Positions 1-7,882 of a DNA stretch of 64,000 bases are shown here, in pieces. The notes under the pieces are model-generated. The model made no database searches and was not told the origin of the DNA. It saw only the letters and a list, made by a program, of their open reading frames with translations. The stretch is from Bythopirellula polymerisocia (lineage in GTDB: Bacteria > Planctomycetota > Planctomycetia > Pirellulales > Lacipirellulaceae). The DNA is taken from NCBI RefSeq assembly GCF_007860015.1, contig NZ_SJPS01000001.1, positions 1,178,001 through 1,242,000 on the forward strand. Direction: 5' to 3'. The translations under genes were made by a program, and so were the position numbers. Every line of letters begins with the position of its first letter. The first letter of the stretch is position 1.

Positions 1-425
1 TCGACCAGCACTTTGGTCGCGGCGGGGGAAACCCGTTTCATGCAGCGGCCGATCGCCAGGTTGGCACTCGCCACGCCGTCGACGACTTGGGCATCGAGGG
101 TTCCTGACCCTGCGTCATTGCCGCCGACAAGGTCTCCCACATCGAAGGTTGCCGACGCACAGTCGAACTCGAACACGCCCGAGGTGGCGATCCGAATCGC
201 ATCGGTTGCACCGACGGGCGAACATTGCATCGCAATGCCGAGGAACTCATCGTGAAAGGCCTCCTGAGTGGCGGCGGTGGTTCCCTGGTTGGATAGAGAG
301 GTGACTGGCAACACTTCGCCACCACTGAGCATCAACAGATCGCCAATTTCGACCGAGACTGCCGTCCCGACAGGCAACATGATTGGATTCGTATCCCCAT
401 AACGCCAACGCATCGTATTCGCCAT
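1..425 (-). CDS. Phage capsid cement/decoration protein (DUF2190-like), 3' end outside window
   Basis: The minus-strand reading frame opens at an ATG (423-425) behind an AAAGGAGA ribosome site and stays open to the window edge, giving 141 codons without a stop. The product starts MANTMRWRYGD and has a small beta-rich pattern: a GTAVSVEIGDLLML stretch, a central GIAMQCSPV, then SGVFEFDCASATFDVGDLV, and a late AIGRCMKRVSPAATKVLV. This GVF-GD-AIG spacing is what DUF2190 capsid cement proteins of tailed phages show. It lies directly downstream of the prohead protease gene, the usual place for a decoration or major capsid gene. The stop codon and any C-terminus lie beyond the window. Confidence 0.6.
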   Translation of the reverse strand, partial: MANTMRWRYGDTNPIMLPVGTAVSVEIGDLLMLSGGEVLPVTSLSNQGTTAATQEAFHDEFLGIAMQCSPVGATDAIRIATSGVFEFDCASATFDVGDLVGGNDAGSGTLDAQVVDGVASANLAIGRCMKRVSPAATKVLV

Positions 426-499
426 TTTGAAAGTCTCCTTTGAGTAAGTTTGCTTTTCATGGAAAGCCGTGAGGTTGCAATCCCACGGCGTTGCTTCTC

Positions 500-1303
500 T
501 CAGTTCTGGTTAGTTTTCAGTGACCGTGCAAAATCTTTTGGGTTTGCTTCTTTCATGCGACCCGACTCGACGAGTGCCAACTGGTCTCGAGATCGGGGCC
601 CAGTTGCCACGTCGAGGCGCTGTTCCAGCAGGGCGATTCGCGCGGCAAGTTGCTCATGCAGCGTCCGTGCTTCTGCGACGGTAGGTTCCTCGATCTCGGC
701 CAAGAGATCGGGCCGATGCAGCCGCAGTGTTTCGAGCGTCAGTGCATCCCACTGGAACTTGGCCGGCGTTCCTTCGGAGTCGGCTTCCTGCTGTTCAAAC
801 AAGCCCTCGGTCGTTGCCGGGTCGGCCACCAAATCGACACTCTGCACACGCGTTATTTCTTCGACGACGAGTCCGCCATCGGTCCGGGTGACGCGGGCTT
901 GCACATTGTGCGAGAAGCCGACGTTGCGCGGATTGTGCTCAGCATCCCACACCAGTTGCTCGGCCAAAGCATGCCGTGGATTGAAATGCAGATTGCCGAA
1001 CAACCCTTCGCCGGCGCGAAACTCGACGCCGCGAATGATGCCGATGCGATCTTGATAGTCTCTCGGTGCAAGTGGCCCTTCCTTCGGGTGATTCACATTC
1101 ACCCGCGCCTCTTCATACAGCGACACCGCCTGCGAGAGTGCCAATTCACGATATTGCCGCCCGTTGCGGGAGCTGAGCCCGATGAGCTTCACCCCCGTAA
1201 GCACTCCCACCGTGGGATCCACTCGCAAGGCGATTCCCCGCGAATCGCTGTATTCCTGCAAGTTTTCGACATGATTGTCAGTTGTTGGCTCGATCGTCGT
1301 CAT
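500..1303 (-). CDS. Phage prohead protease / scaffold-type protein
   Basis: The 267-residue product has the layout of a phage prohead maturation protease or protease-scaffold fusion. An N-terminal domain carries VLTGVKLIGLSSRNGR, then VNVNHP with the conserved His, and VGFSHNVQARV followed by IXRVQSVDLVADPATT, which matches the catalytic His and Ser region of these enzymes. The C-terminal 80 residues are charged and helical, as in scaffolds. The ATG at 1301-1303 is chosen over an upstream in-frame start because GGAGA sits 8-9 bases before it, and because the upstream extension would be read through a terminator hairpin. The cement protein gene follows 74 bases downstream on the same strand. 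Canonical head modules place this gene right after portal; here portal is 11 kb away on the other strand. Confidence 0.7.
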   Translation of the reverse strand: MTTIEPTTDNHVENLQEYSDSRGIALRVDPTVGVLTGVKLIGLSSRNGRQYRELALSQAVSLYEEARVNVNHPKEGPLAPRDYQDRIGIIRGVEFRAGEGLFGNLHFNPRHALAEQLVWDAEHNPRNVGFSHNVQARVTRTDGGLVVEEITRVQSVDLVADPATTEGLFEQQEADSEGTPAKFQWDALTLETLRLHRPDLLAEIEEPTVAEARTLHEQLAARIALLEQRLDVATGPRSRDQLALVESGRMKEANPKDFARSLKTNQN

Positions 1304-1324
1304 GATTGGTCTCCGTGATTGCAC

Positions 1325-1369
1325 AAAAAAAGCCCCGAGCGAAACACGATGTGTGTCTCGATCGGGGCT
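1325..1369 (-). terminator. Strong intrinsic terminator hairpin facing the prohead protease gene
   Basis: Read on the minus strand, an AGCCCCGA arm pairs with TCGGGGCT and the stem continues inward to about 16 of 17 pairs, followed by seven T residues (1325-1331). It ends about 20 bases upstream of the prohead protease start, so it either stops transcription arriving from the YezD-like gene side or acts as a leader terminator for the phage operon. Confidence 0.8.
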
Positions 1370-1416
1370 GGAACACGATACCACCGTGAAAGGTAGCCCT
1401 GTTAGATACCCGGAAT

Positions 1417-1510
1417 AGGCGCTAGGCGCTCGTTGCTAGGAGCTAGTCCGAGGTGAATTGAGCGAGTCGATTCTCTCTGGCTAGCGCCTATCGCCTCGCA
1501 ATTAGCGCCT
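1417..1510. repeat. Palindromic repeat, 'tagcgcct' family, copy 1
   Basis: Two complementary arms built from aggcgctaggcgct and ctagcgcctatcgcct flank about 35 bases. A second full copy lies at 8904-8987 and a half copy at 19926-19945. The right edge touches the stop codon of the YezD-like gene (1510-1512). Confidence 0.7.
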
Positions 1511-1692
1511 CACTTCACCATCCTCTCCACCGTGACCCGTGCGTATTGGATATGTCCATCCTGCACGGTGATCGTCACGCTGGCCGAGCCATGAAACCCG
1601 GCAACACAGGCATTAGAGATCAACTTCTCAAACTCAGCCTGAGCCTGTTGTCGTCGGTCGTTGCTCTGGGAGGTGCATTTTGTTCTCGTCAT
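1510..1692 (-). CDS. YezD-like (DUF2292) small protein
   Basis: A 60-residue protein begins MTRTKCTSQSN and ends with GSASVTITVQDGHIQYARVTVERMVK. The last half fits the YezD/DUF2292 pattern: a short helix (AQAEFEKLISNA) followed by G-S-V-T-I-x-V-Q-D-G-x-I/V, a beta hairpin. These proteins are small, cytosolic and of unknown function, and often sit near sulfur-assimilation genes; none are here. A longer in-frame extension upstream runs through palindromic repeats (1756-1856) and is not believable, so the ATG at 1690-1692 is used although no clear ribosome site precedes it. Confidence 0.5.
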   Translation of the reverse strand: MTRTKCTSQSNDRRQQAQAEFEKLISNACVAGFHGSASVTITVQDGHIQYARVTVERMVK

Positions 1693-1755
1693 GCGTGTGA
1701 ATCTAGCAGATTCGCAGGACGTTTTCAGCAACGAATTTTGTGCCAATTGTGAGAA

Positions 1756-1856
1756 GGCGCGAGTTATGAGTTTCGAGGCGCGAGAAGCATGTAGGATGGG
1801 TGCTTGCACCCATCTTCTCCTTACCACAAATCTATGGGTGCGAGCACCCATCCTAC
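1756..1856. repeat. Two adjacent palindromic repeats ('gcgcgag..ttcgag' and 'gtaggatgggtgc' families)
   Basis: Bases 1756-1784 hold a gcgcgagttatgagtttcgag unit of the family also seen at 7046-7130 and 9406-9480. Bases 1791-1856 hold a long hairpin whose arms are gtaggatgggtgcttgcaccc and its near-perfect complement; the same element recurs at 12310-12374. The rest of 1693-2158 has no convincing gene. Confidence 0.75.
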
Positions 1857-2040
1857 AAATCTGGAAGGGCATCAAAATACAAAGCAACACCATCGCCGAC
1901 GGCACCGCAGTTGAAACTGCCGAAAGTGGAACTGTACAGGAGTTTGACCGCCATCTGCGTTTGCTGTCCCGCCTGAATATCCCTTGTACAAATGGATTAC
2001 CCTCAGATTGACCAGGAACAAATCCCTCTGGTTGCAATTA

Positions 2041-2070
2041 TTGCATCAGCCGGTTAGACCCGGCTATAAT
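2041..2070 (+). promoter_or_regulatory. Candidate sigma70-type promoter for the PEP-CTERM gene
   Basis: TTGCAT (2041-2046) is separated by 18 bases from TATAAT (2065-2070). A small inverted repeat gccgg/ccggc occupies the end of the spacer. It would give a leader of about 80 bases before the gene at 2159. Confidence 0.45.
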
Positions 2071-2158
2071 AGTCTTAAGACTTTTAGTCGTAAGTTCTAT
2101 TTGAGTGCTTCCTATCTCTTTAACCATTTGATGAGAACTAGGGAATTGGAGAGCAACC

Positions 2159-2974
2159 ATGCAACGCAGTCTATTGATTTGTGCTGTCATCATGTTGGCT
2201 GTGTCTTGCACAGTCCCTTTGCAAGCGGACGATTTGCAACTCACTCTAGACATGCGAAATGCCTCTCGTCCCAACGCCTTCGCCGGTGGCACGTGGGAGC
2301 TATACGCGCGTGTAATTGACACTGGCGTTGGCGTTGACGGCAGCACCGGCATTGCCGGGCTGCGGGCGCTTTTGGACAACATTGATCCCGCGGGGATCAC
2401 TTTCAATCCTGGTATAAATCCCAATGGCGCGGCGACTGTCCAGGTCCTTAGTGGCGACCCGCAAGGAACCGTGGAAATTGTGTACCGTCAGGATCTGTCT
2501 CAAACTACGCTGGCCAGTGTGGGAGTTCCTCCAGTCTTCGCCCCCAATAGAGACGTCCTGATAGCTTCTGGCTCCTGGCCCGCGGGTCTTCGTCCTGTTT
2601 TTGGCAACGATGGATCTGATTTAAGCAGTGGTGATGTTTTGGGTGGAGACGGAAATTCTGCGGTGGCAGCAGACAATGTTTTTACTTCAGTCGTTACGCT
2701 AGGCGACTTAAATAGATCTGGCTCCATTTCGGGTGCAGACATCGGCCTTTTCGTAGAGCAGTTACCCGGTATGCCGTTTCCACCTTCCTATAACCCTGCC
2801 GCCGACATTAATCAGACGGGGACAGTTTCCAATTCGGACATCGGTGGATTTGTTGGCATCCTTGCCGGTCCTCTCACAGCAGCTTCAACTGGAGTTCCCG
2901 AGCCAGACACAATAGGCCTGTTGTTGATCAGTGGCTTGGGCTTACTGCTGCGACGTAAGGTAAGAACTGACTAA
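2159..2974 (+). CDS. Secreted PEP-CTERM protein with dockerin-like Ca-binding repeats
   Basis: The 271-residue product has a signal peptide (residues 1-23, LLICAVIMLAVSCTVPLQA), a cohesin-like beta-rich middle (LQLTLDMRNASRP onward), and two dockerin-type loops near residues 181-225 (GDLNRSGSISGADIGLF and ADINQTGTVSNSDIGGF). It ends in a PEP-CTERM tail: VPEPDTIGLLLISG, a hydrophobic helix, then RRK. Such tails are processed by an exosortase, so the protein should be exported and surface-attached or released. GGAG about 10 bases upstream supports the ATG at 2159. It belongs to the cell-type cargo between the two phage blocks. Function beyond surface display is unknown. Confidence 0.75.
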   Translation: MQRSLLICAVIMLAVSCTVPLQADDLQLTLDMRNASRPNAFAGGTWELYARVIDTGVGVDGSTGIAGLRALLDNIDPAGITFNPGINPNGAATVQVLSGDPQGTVEIVYRQDLSQTTLASVGVPPVFAPNRDVLIASGSWPAGLRPVFGNDGSDLSSGDVLGGDGNSAVAADNVFTSVVTLGDLNRSGSISGADIGLFVEQLPGMPFPPSYNPAADINQTGTVSNSDIGGFVGILAGPLTAASTGVPEPDTIGLLLISGLGLLLRRKVRTD

Positions 2975-3092
2975 AAAGTGAGGGGTGAAGTACCGGTGAA
3001 GGTTCAGGAGTGAGCAAACGCATCTCATCGAAATAATCAATTACTTTGCTTTGTGTCCTCCGTTGCCTCCTGTCCAATACGAACTCTTTCGC

Positions 3093-3114
3093 CCGGAGGC
3101 AGGTGTGCCTCCGG
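3093..3114. repeat. Short palindrome ccggaggcaggtgtgcctccgg
   Basis: A near-perfect 22-base palindrome lies in the convergent gap between the PEP-CTERM gene and the oxidoreductase gene; a near copy lies at 4634-4655, on the other side of the oxidoreductase. Confidence 0.6.
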
Positions 3115-3151
3115 TTAAGGCAATTTGAGATCGAACCAATAAGTACCATCC

Positions 3152-4477
3152 CTACGCCATGTCCGGCAAGCCGAATGGTGCTCGGTAGGTCTTAGTCAAC
3201 AGGCTATTCGCTTCATCGCTATCAACGAATCGCTCGGTCGTGGGATCGAAATCTAGTCGGCCAGCTACTTGTTCTGCAATATCACCCAGGTGTACCAGTG
3301 CGCAACTCCGATGGGCAACCTCGGGTGGAGCCTGCGTCGGTGTGCGGTTGCGCACGGCGTTGAGGAAGTTGGCCATGTGTTCGGCGTAACCCCGTTGTCC
3401 GCGCAGTTCTTTTCCTTCGGTTGGCCCCGGCACTTGTTTCTTACCGAGAAACACACTGAATGCTCCCCGGCGTGAAAACACCATGTAGCCTTCTGTGCCA
3501 TAGAAGACGTTGCCGTTGTCAAAACCATACAGTCCGTACTCCGTAAACGGATAGCATTCGTAGAGGAGCAATCGTCCGTCGGGATACTCGAACGCTACGT
3601 TCATGTTGTCGGGATACTCGCTGTAGTGACCTTGCAAGGTCCGTCTGCCGCGCGCGGTGATCTGCCGGGGGAGCGTGTCGATGCCGAGCCCCCAGGTGGC
3701 CATGTCGAGGTCGTGGATCCCATCGTCACCAATTTCGCCATTCGCATAGTCGCGGAATCTCCGCCAGGTGCCATGAAACCGCAGCGGATTGAACGGGCGA
3801 CTGGGTGCTGGACCCAACCAACGGTCGTAGTCGACGCCCGATGGTGGATCGGAATCGGGCACGGGTTTTTCGATTGAACGCTTTTCAGCCGTCCAAGCCC
3901 GTGCAACTTTCACGTCGCCTAGGATTCCCTCTTGGAGAAGCCGTCCCGCTTTTTCCGTGACGGGGCTGCTCCGCATTTGACTTCCCTGCTGAACCACGCG
4001 GCCATACTTGTTCGCCGCGGCGATGATCCGTGGGCCTTCGTCATAGACGTGTGAGATTGGCTTTTCAATGTAGACATCTTTCCCGGCTTGCATTGCACGG
4101 AGCGCAATCGGTGCGTGCCAGTGGTGCGGCGTGGCAATGATACAAGCGTCCACTTGGTCATCTTCGAGAACATCTTCATACCGACTCGTTTGCTTAATCG
4201 CTGTCGATTGAAACCCGGAAACCGCCCGGGCCGCTGCGTCGATCTGCTGCGGATCGACATCACACAGCCATTCGAGCAAAACATTTTCACGGCGCTCAGC
4301 GAGCCCCTGCAGATGGAGGAGCATAATATTGCCGCAGCCGATGATACCTAGCCGCACTTTCGATGATTGCTCCCCAGCGAAGACATGCACCCCTCCGAGT
4401 GCCGAGGCCGCTGCTAAGACAACCCCAGCCTCGGCAGATTGTTTGAGAAAATCACGGCGGGGTGTTTGTTTGCTCAT
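3152..4477 (-). CDS. TAT-exported Gfo/Idh/MocA-family oxidoreductase
   Basis: The 441-residue protein starts with a twin-arginine signal (RRDFLKQSAEAG plus hydrophobic AAASALGG), then a Rossmann NAD(P) site VRLGIIGCGNIM near residue 42, and the family signatures ATPHHWHAPIALRAMQAGKDVYIEKPISH (the catalytic EKP lysine) and GxxGDDGIHDLDMATWGLG. Members reduce or oxidise sugars and sugar derivatives; this Planctomycete-type periplasmic subgroup is expanded for carbohydrate breakdown, and the substrate cannot be told from sequence. The ATG at 4475-4477 follows AGAGGAT; a GTG one codon upstream is less likely. The gene is single, convergent with the PEP-CTERM gene, and forms part of the cargo between phage blocks. 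Confidence 0.85.
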   Translation of the reverse strand: MSKQTPRRDFLKQSAEAGVVLAAASALGGVHVFAGEQSSKVRLGIIGCGNIMLLHLQGLAERRENVLLEWLCDVDPQQIDAAARAVSGFQSTAIKQTSRYEDVLEDDQVDACIIATPHHWHAPIALRAMQAGKDVYIEKPISHVYDEGPRIIAAANKYGRVVQQGSQMRSSPVTEKAGRLLQEGILGDVKVARAWTAEKRSIEKPVPDSDPPSGVDYDRWLGPAPSRPFNPLRFHGTWRRFRDYANGEIGDDGIHDLDMATWGLGIDTLPRQITARGRRTLQGHYSEYPDNMNVAFEYPDGRLLLYECYPFTEYGLYGFDNGNVFYGTEGYMVFSRRGAFSVFLGKKQVPGPTEGKELRGQRGYAEHMANFLNAVRNRTPTQAPPEVAHRSCALVHLGDIAEQVAGRLDFDPTTERFVDSDEANSLLTKTYRAPFGLPDMA

Positions 4478-4798
4478 CACTGGGATCCTCTTAAAGATAA
4501 GTCAGCACGAAATCAGCAACACCTTGTTTGTCCCATTGATTCTATGCGATGCGAGAGGAGTTTAGCGCCTTCAACAATGTGGCTGCCATGACTCACCTGA
4601 AAGCTTGTGTCACAAGACTCAAAGATTCACGCCCCAGAGGCAGGTATGCCTCCGGCATCGCTGTCGCCGCAGCAGAGATCGGGGATCGCAACTCCCCCCC
4701 CAATTATGCTTGTTTAGCACAAGGCTGTCCAACCAAATTCGCCCTCATTTGGTGCGGGGACAATACGGAGCAAAAGGCGACCGTTTTGGACATCGCTT

Positions 4799-4863
4799 GT
4801 GAGCGGCACGGCGCTAGCCGCCGGTAGTGTTGAATAACCGGTGGATAGCGCCATGCCGCTCAC
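4799..4863. repeat. Long imperfect palindrome, gtgagcggc family
   Basis: Arms gtgagcggcacggcgctagc and its near complement (gatagcgccatgccgctcac) enclose a ccgg-rich loop. It is a single copy in the window. Confidence 0.6.
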
Positions 4864-5030
4864 GGTATTTACCCATTTGTTGGGTTTGGCAAAGCGTCAG
4901 CGGCTAACAACTAACGCCTCAAATCTCGCGACTTCTTCCAAAACTTTCTTGTAGAAATTGTGCCACCCACTCTGCTACGCTGCGGGTGTTGATGAGGTAT
5001 CGAACGTAAGCCCGACCAGGGTATTTCACG

Positions 5031-5072
5031 AGCCCGTCGCTGGAAACCAGTTTTCCGGTGGCGGGCTTTTTT
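5031..5072 (+). terminator. Strong intrinsic terminator in front of the phage plus-strand block
   Basis: A 16-base arm starting agcccgtcgctggaaa pairs fully (with G-T wobbles) with its partner across a short ccag loop and is followed by six T residues. No gene on the plus strand lies upstream within 2 kb, so it either ends an unseen non-coding transcript or acts as a leader terminator for the phage genes that begin at 5181. Confidence 0.8.
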
Positions 5073-5087
5073 CGTTAGCAATTTTTT

Positions 5088-5158
5088 ACCACAGAGGGCA
5101 CAGAGATCACGGAGGGGGGAATTATCGCATTACTCTGTGCTCTCTGTGTCCTCTGTGA
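5088..5158. repeat. cacagaggacacagag palindromic repeat
   Basis: The arm accacagagggcacagagatcac and the complementary arm ctctgtgctctctgtgtcctctgtg flank a short centre. It ends about 20 bases before the first phage gene. Confidence 0.65.
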
Positions 5159-5180
5159 CTCAAATCTATTTGGGATATCG

Positions 5181-5774
5181 ATGGTGAAACTTCAAAAGCA
5201 AAAACTGGTGCGGCTCAGTGAAACAGCGTCGCAGATTTGGAACGGCGATCTACTCTTGTTTCGCGGAAGCGGCTTGATCGCGCGGCTGATTGGCACGGCG
5301 GGGCGGAGTCCTTATACCCATGCGGCGCGGGCCATCTGGTGGGGGGATACGCTCTTTTGCTGTGAGGTGCGGGAACTCAAGGGGGGTCGGGCGGTGACGC
5401 TCGCGAGCCAGGTTCGCAAGTTCCCCGGGCGGATCGATGTGTTCGCCACCAACCCCGACAACCGCTGGGCCGAGTACGACCGCCACGGGGCAATTCAACA
5501 CATGCTGCAACTCACGGGGTGTGACTACGGCTACGCGGGTCTGCTCGAGGCGGCCCTGTTGCATGTTCCACTGTGGCGAATCCTTGTGCGACCGGCGACG
5601 GATGATGCCGAGGTCACGCGACGGCCGCCGTTTTGCTCGGAGGCGTGCGCAATGGCGGACCGCATTGGGGGCCGCGTCGATCCCGTGCCGCATCTGGCTG
5701 ACCGCATCACCGAGCCGGCCGACCTGGCCCGTAGTTCGTTCTATCGTTACCGCTTTACTCTGGAGGGAGTTTGA
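5181..5774 (+). CDS. YiiX-like permuted papain-fold (NlpC/P60 clan) peptidase
   Basis: The 197-residue protein has the signature of the circularly permuted papain-like hydrolases (YiiX/YebB and poxvirus G6R type): GDLLLFRGSGLIARLIGTAG followed by SPYTHAARA (catalytic His near residue 47) and, near the C-terminus, PPFCSEACAMA (catalytic Cys near residue 153). These cut or transfer on amide or ester bonds in peptidoglycan, peptides or lipids. No signal peptide is evident. Its stop is followed after one base by the ATG of the protease gene, so the two are co-transcribed and probably coupled. In a phage setting a role in host-wall cleavage is plausible but inferred. Confidence 0.65.
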   Translation: MVKLQKQKLVRLSETASQIWNGDLLLFRGSGLIARLIGTAGRSPYTHAARAIWWGDTLFCCEVRELKGGRAVTLASQVRKFPGRIDVFATNPDNRWAEYDRHGAIQHMLQLTGCDYGYAGLLEAALLHVPLWRILVRPATDDAEVTRRPPFCSEACAMADRIGGRVDPVPHLADRITEPADLARSSFYRYRFTLEGV

Positions 5775-5775
5775 G

Positions 5776-6756
5776 ATGTATCTCCTGCTCGCAGTGTTGA
5801 TAACGCTATGCAGTCAATGTCATGCCGAGTCGGTTCCCCAAGAAGCCCTCTGCCGCGTGACGAACAAGCTCGGCAGGTTTACCAACGTCGGCAGTGGCAC
5901 GCTGATCGACACCAGCGGCGCGCAAGGGTTGGTGCTTACGTGTGCCCATCTGTTTGCCGAAGGTGCGGGCGAAATCGTTGTCGAGTTTCCTGGGGTGAAA
6001 TCGCATGGGGCTCGATTGGTAGACCTGGACCGAGATGCTGATCTGGCAGCGGTGGTGATTGCTAATCCGGCGAACACGAGTGCCGCTGTCGAATTCGAAT
6101 TGAACGAGAGTGACCAATTGAGCGCCTGCGGTTTCGGACCACGGGGCGAATATCGCTGTGGGACCGGCCCGATGGTGGGAGAAGCCAACTCCGCCGGGCA
6201 GCAGAGCATTCTCATTGGCGATGCGATCCGCTCGGGCGACTCCGGCGGCGGTGTGTTCGATAGCCAGGGGCGACTGGTTGCCGTCGTCTGGGGCGAAGCG
6301 GCGGGGATCACCTACGCCAGTTCGGGGCCGCCGTTGCGTCGGTTTCTCGATCGCGTACTGGGACGGCGAACAGCAACAGTTTATGCGTGCCCGAATGGGA
6401 TTTGTCCGCGGTCGGTGCCGCAAAGTCCCGCGCAGGATCCGCGACCACCTGAGCCCCGGCAACCGCAATTGCCAGACGTTGAGAAGGATCAGTTTGATTC
6501 GCTGGTGGAGCGGGTTGACCGGTTGGAATCAGAAAACAATTCGCGGCATGAGTCGCTTGTGGAACGAGTCGCGGAACTCGCCAAAGCAAGTGGCACCGGT
6601 CGCGCTGCCGAGGCTGTGACAAGTCTGCTCGGCATCAGCGGAACAACCGGCTGGGGAGTAATCGCAGCTGGCACCGTCGGTGGCTGGCTCATTGGGCGAC
6701 TTTGGAAACGACGCGGCGCGGGAGGTCGCCGCGATGAACCCTTTCGCAACAAGTGA
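5776..6756 (+). CDS. Membrane-linked trypsin-like serine protease
   Basis: The 326-residue product has a signal peptide (MYLLLAVLITLCSQCHA), then a chymotrypsin-fold domain with a complete triad: His58 in LTCAHLF, Asp89 in RDADLAAV and Ser156 in GDSGGGVF. A proline-rich linker, a coiled-coil segment (about 225-270, SLVERVDRLESENNS and repeat) and one C-terminal membrane helix (about 285-310, GWGVIAAGTVGGWLIGRLW) follow, ending in a basic tail. The ATG at 5776 follows the upstream stop by one base, with GGAGGGAG just before it. A signal-bearing protease in a head and packaging cluster is unusual; it could process envelope or virion proteins at the membrane. Confidence 0.75.
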   Translation: MYLLLAVLITLCSQCHAESVPQEALCRVTNKLGRFTNVGSGTLIDTSGAQGLVLTCAHLFAEGAGEIVVEFPGVKSHGARLVDLDRDADLAAVVIANPANTSAAVEFELNESDQLSACGFGPRGEYRCGTGPMVGEANSAGQQSILIGDAIRSGDSGGGVFDSQGRLVAVVWGEAAGITYASSGPPLRRFLDRVLGRRTATVYACPNGICPRSVPQSPAQDPRPPEPRQPQLPDVEKDQFDSLVERVDRLESENNSRHESLVERVAELAKASGTGRAAEAVTSLLGISGTTGWGVIAAGTVGGWLIGRLWKRRGAGGRRDEPFRNK

Positions 6757-7045
6757 GCCATCTGGGAAGGAGAACACCGCCGCAGCGGACGACATGTTTC
6801 GCGCGGAGTACCAACCGATCGAACGCGATGAGCGTGAGACTCAAGAACTTTTACAACTTTCACGACTCGAGGGACGTGACCCGCTACAAGATGCAGTTGC
6901 AGGACGCCTTGCACTCGACCGGCTCGACGCGGCTGCCGACAGTGACGCTGACCCGGCCCGCGCCAAGTGGGCCGACGAGCTAAGACGAGAACTCCGCGAA
7001 CGATTCAACGACATCGCGCCAACGAAGTTTGAACTGGGGAAATAG
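6734..7045 (+). CDS. Small charged protein of the phage cluster, unknown function
   Basis: The 103-residue protein (MNPFATSEPSGKEN start) is acidic and helical, with QELLQLSRLEGRDPLQDAVAGRL and a C-terminal ELRRELRERFNDIAP helix. The ATG at 6734 is preceded by GGAGG with 8-base spacing and overlaps the 3' end of the protease gene by 23 bases, indicating translational coupling. No family recognised. A palindromic repeat begins right at its stop codon. Confidence 0.6.
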   Translation: MNPFATSEPSGKENTAAADDMFRAEYQPIERDERETQELLQLSRLEGRDPLQDAVAGRLALDRLDAAADSDADPARAKWADELRRELRERFNDIAPTKFELGK

Positions 7046-7130
7046 TATCGAGTCACGTGTTTCGAGTTGCGAGTTAGAAAAATGCGATAACACTTTTCTC
7101 GCAACTCGAAACCCGTAACTCGTAACTTAC
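7046..7130. repeat. Palindromic repeat, 'tttcgagttgcgag' family
   Basis: The arm gtttcgagttgcgag and its complement ctcgcaactcgaaac are separated by about 25 bases, flanked by outer arms gagtcacg and cgtaactcg. The same family occurs at 1756-1784 and, inside a coding sequence, at 9406-9480. Confidence 0.75.
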
Positions 7131-7187
7131 TCCCAGATGTCAGACCATTTTCACTGACAATTTATCCAACCAAAAAGGAGAATTCTT

Positions 7188-7871
7188 ATGCCTGCTGGAG
7201 ACCCTGGAAAAGAACAATTCCGTCGTGCGATTTCCGAGTTTCGAAACCTGCACATCGTGGCGGCACTCGGACCACTGTTCGACTTTCGTAGCGAGGTCGT
7301 CTCGAACGATGAGTTCGGCGTCCGAGGAGGTTTGGATGAAACGACCAAGAATCACTATGTCGAGCACCTGCTGGCCAGTGATCGAATGCGGCGGCGAGTG
7401 ACTTACAATCCCGACAAAAAACCGCTTGGCGAGTTGATCGAGAATGCAACCGACACCAAGCTCACCTTGCTGGGGTCAACCAGCCCCTTCGGCGGCGATG
7501 AAGTGCAGGAGGCCCCCGGTGGCTTAATCGCGCTTCCCTGGGCGCTCGATGGATCGGACCCAAACATCCCGCTGGCGAGCCAGCTCAACTTCCGCAGTCA
7601 GAATGCGCTCATTCTGCTCGGAGCCGTGGATCGTGCAATTGTGAATTGGAGCCGCTTGGAGAGTCGTTTCCGCAGCACGTTTATCTACGTGAAGGATTCG
7701 ATGCGGATGTATGGCAGCTACGTGCAGATCTTGGAATACCTCAACGCGTTTGCCGGTGATGCCAACCGCGTCGACATGGCTGCCGGGGTGCGACCCACCG
7801 AAGAACCGCTCGGCCCGACCGATTCGCCAAACCTGAGAAGTGAATCGACGGGTGTTGATTCGCGGACATAA
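7188..7871 (+). CDS. Phage-cluster protein, unknown function
   Basis: The 227-residue soluble protein starts MPAGDPGKEQFRRAI behind AAGGAGAA. No motif is recognised; it shows alternating helical and loop segments (HYVEHLLASDRMRRRV, LGELIENATD) and a disordered acidic C-terminus rich in Pro and Thr. A length near 230 residues and position within the head/packaging block suggest a structural or completion protein, but this rests on position only. The downstream gap carries a gcggataaacgcggat-type repeat. Confidence 0.55.
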   Translation: MPAGDPGKEQFRRAISEFRNLHIVAALGPLFDFRSEVVSNDEFGVRGGLDETTKNHYVEHLLASDRMRRRVTYNPDKKPLGELIENATDTKLTLLGSTSPFGGDEVQEAPGGLIALPWALDGSDPNIPLASQLNFRSQNALILLGAVDRAIVNWSRLESRFRSTFIYVKDSMRMYGSYVQILEYLNAFAGDANRVDMAAGVRPTEEPLGPTDSPNLRSESTGVDSRT

Positions 7872-7882
7872 AAGTGCGGAGG

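Larger units (their letters stand above)
4478..5180. other. 700-base gap without a gene: repeats and a terminator
   Basis: No reading frame here has coding character; short open frames run through palindromes. Contents: a ccggaggc-type palindrome (4634-4655), a long hairpin (4799-4863), an intrinsic terminator (5031-5072) and a cacagag-type palindrome (5088-5158). A non-coding plus-strand transcript ending at 5072 is possible. Confidence 0.6.

Noticed and set aside
450-1318. Two plus-strand open frames opposite the prohead protease
   Set aside because: Low-complexity translation rich in Arg/Ser/Cys, no family pattern, antisense to a gene with recognisable motifs.
1661-2037. Open frames on both strands through 1661-2037
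   Set aside because: They run through two palindromic repeats; only the short YezD-like end on the minus strand has family resemblance.
4549-4827. 92-codon plus-strand open frame
   Set aside because: No ribosome site, no family, translation passes through a palindrome; treated as non-coding.
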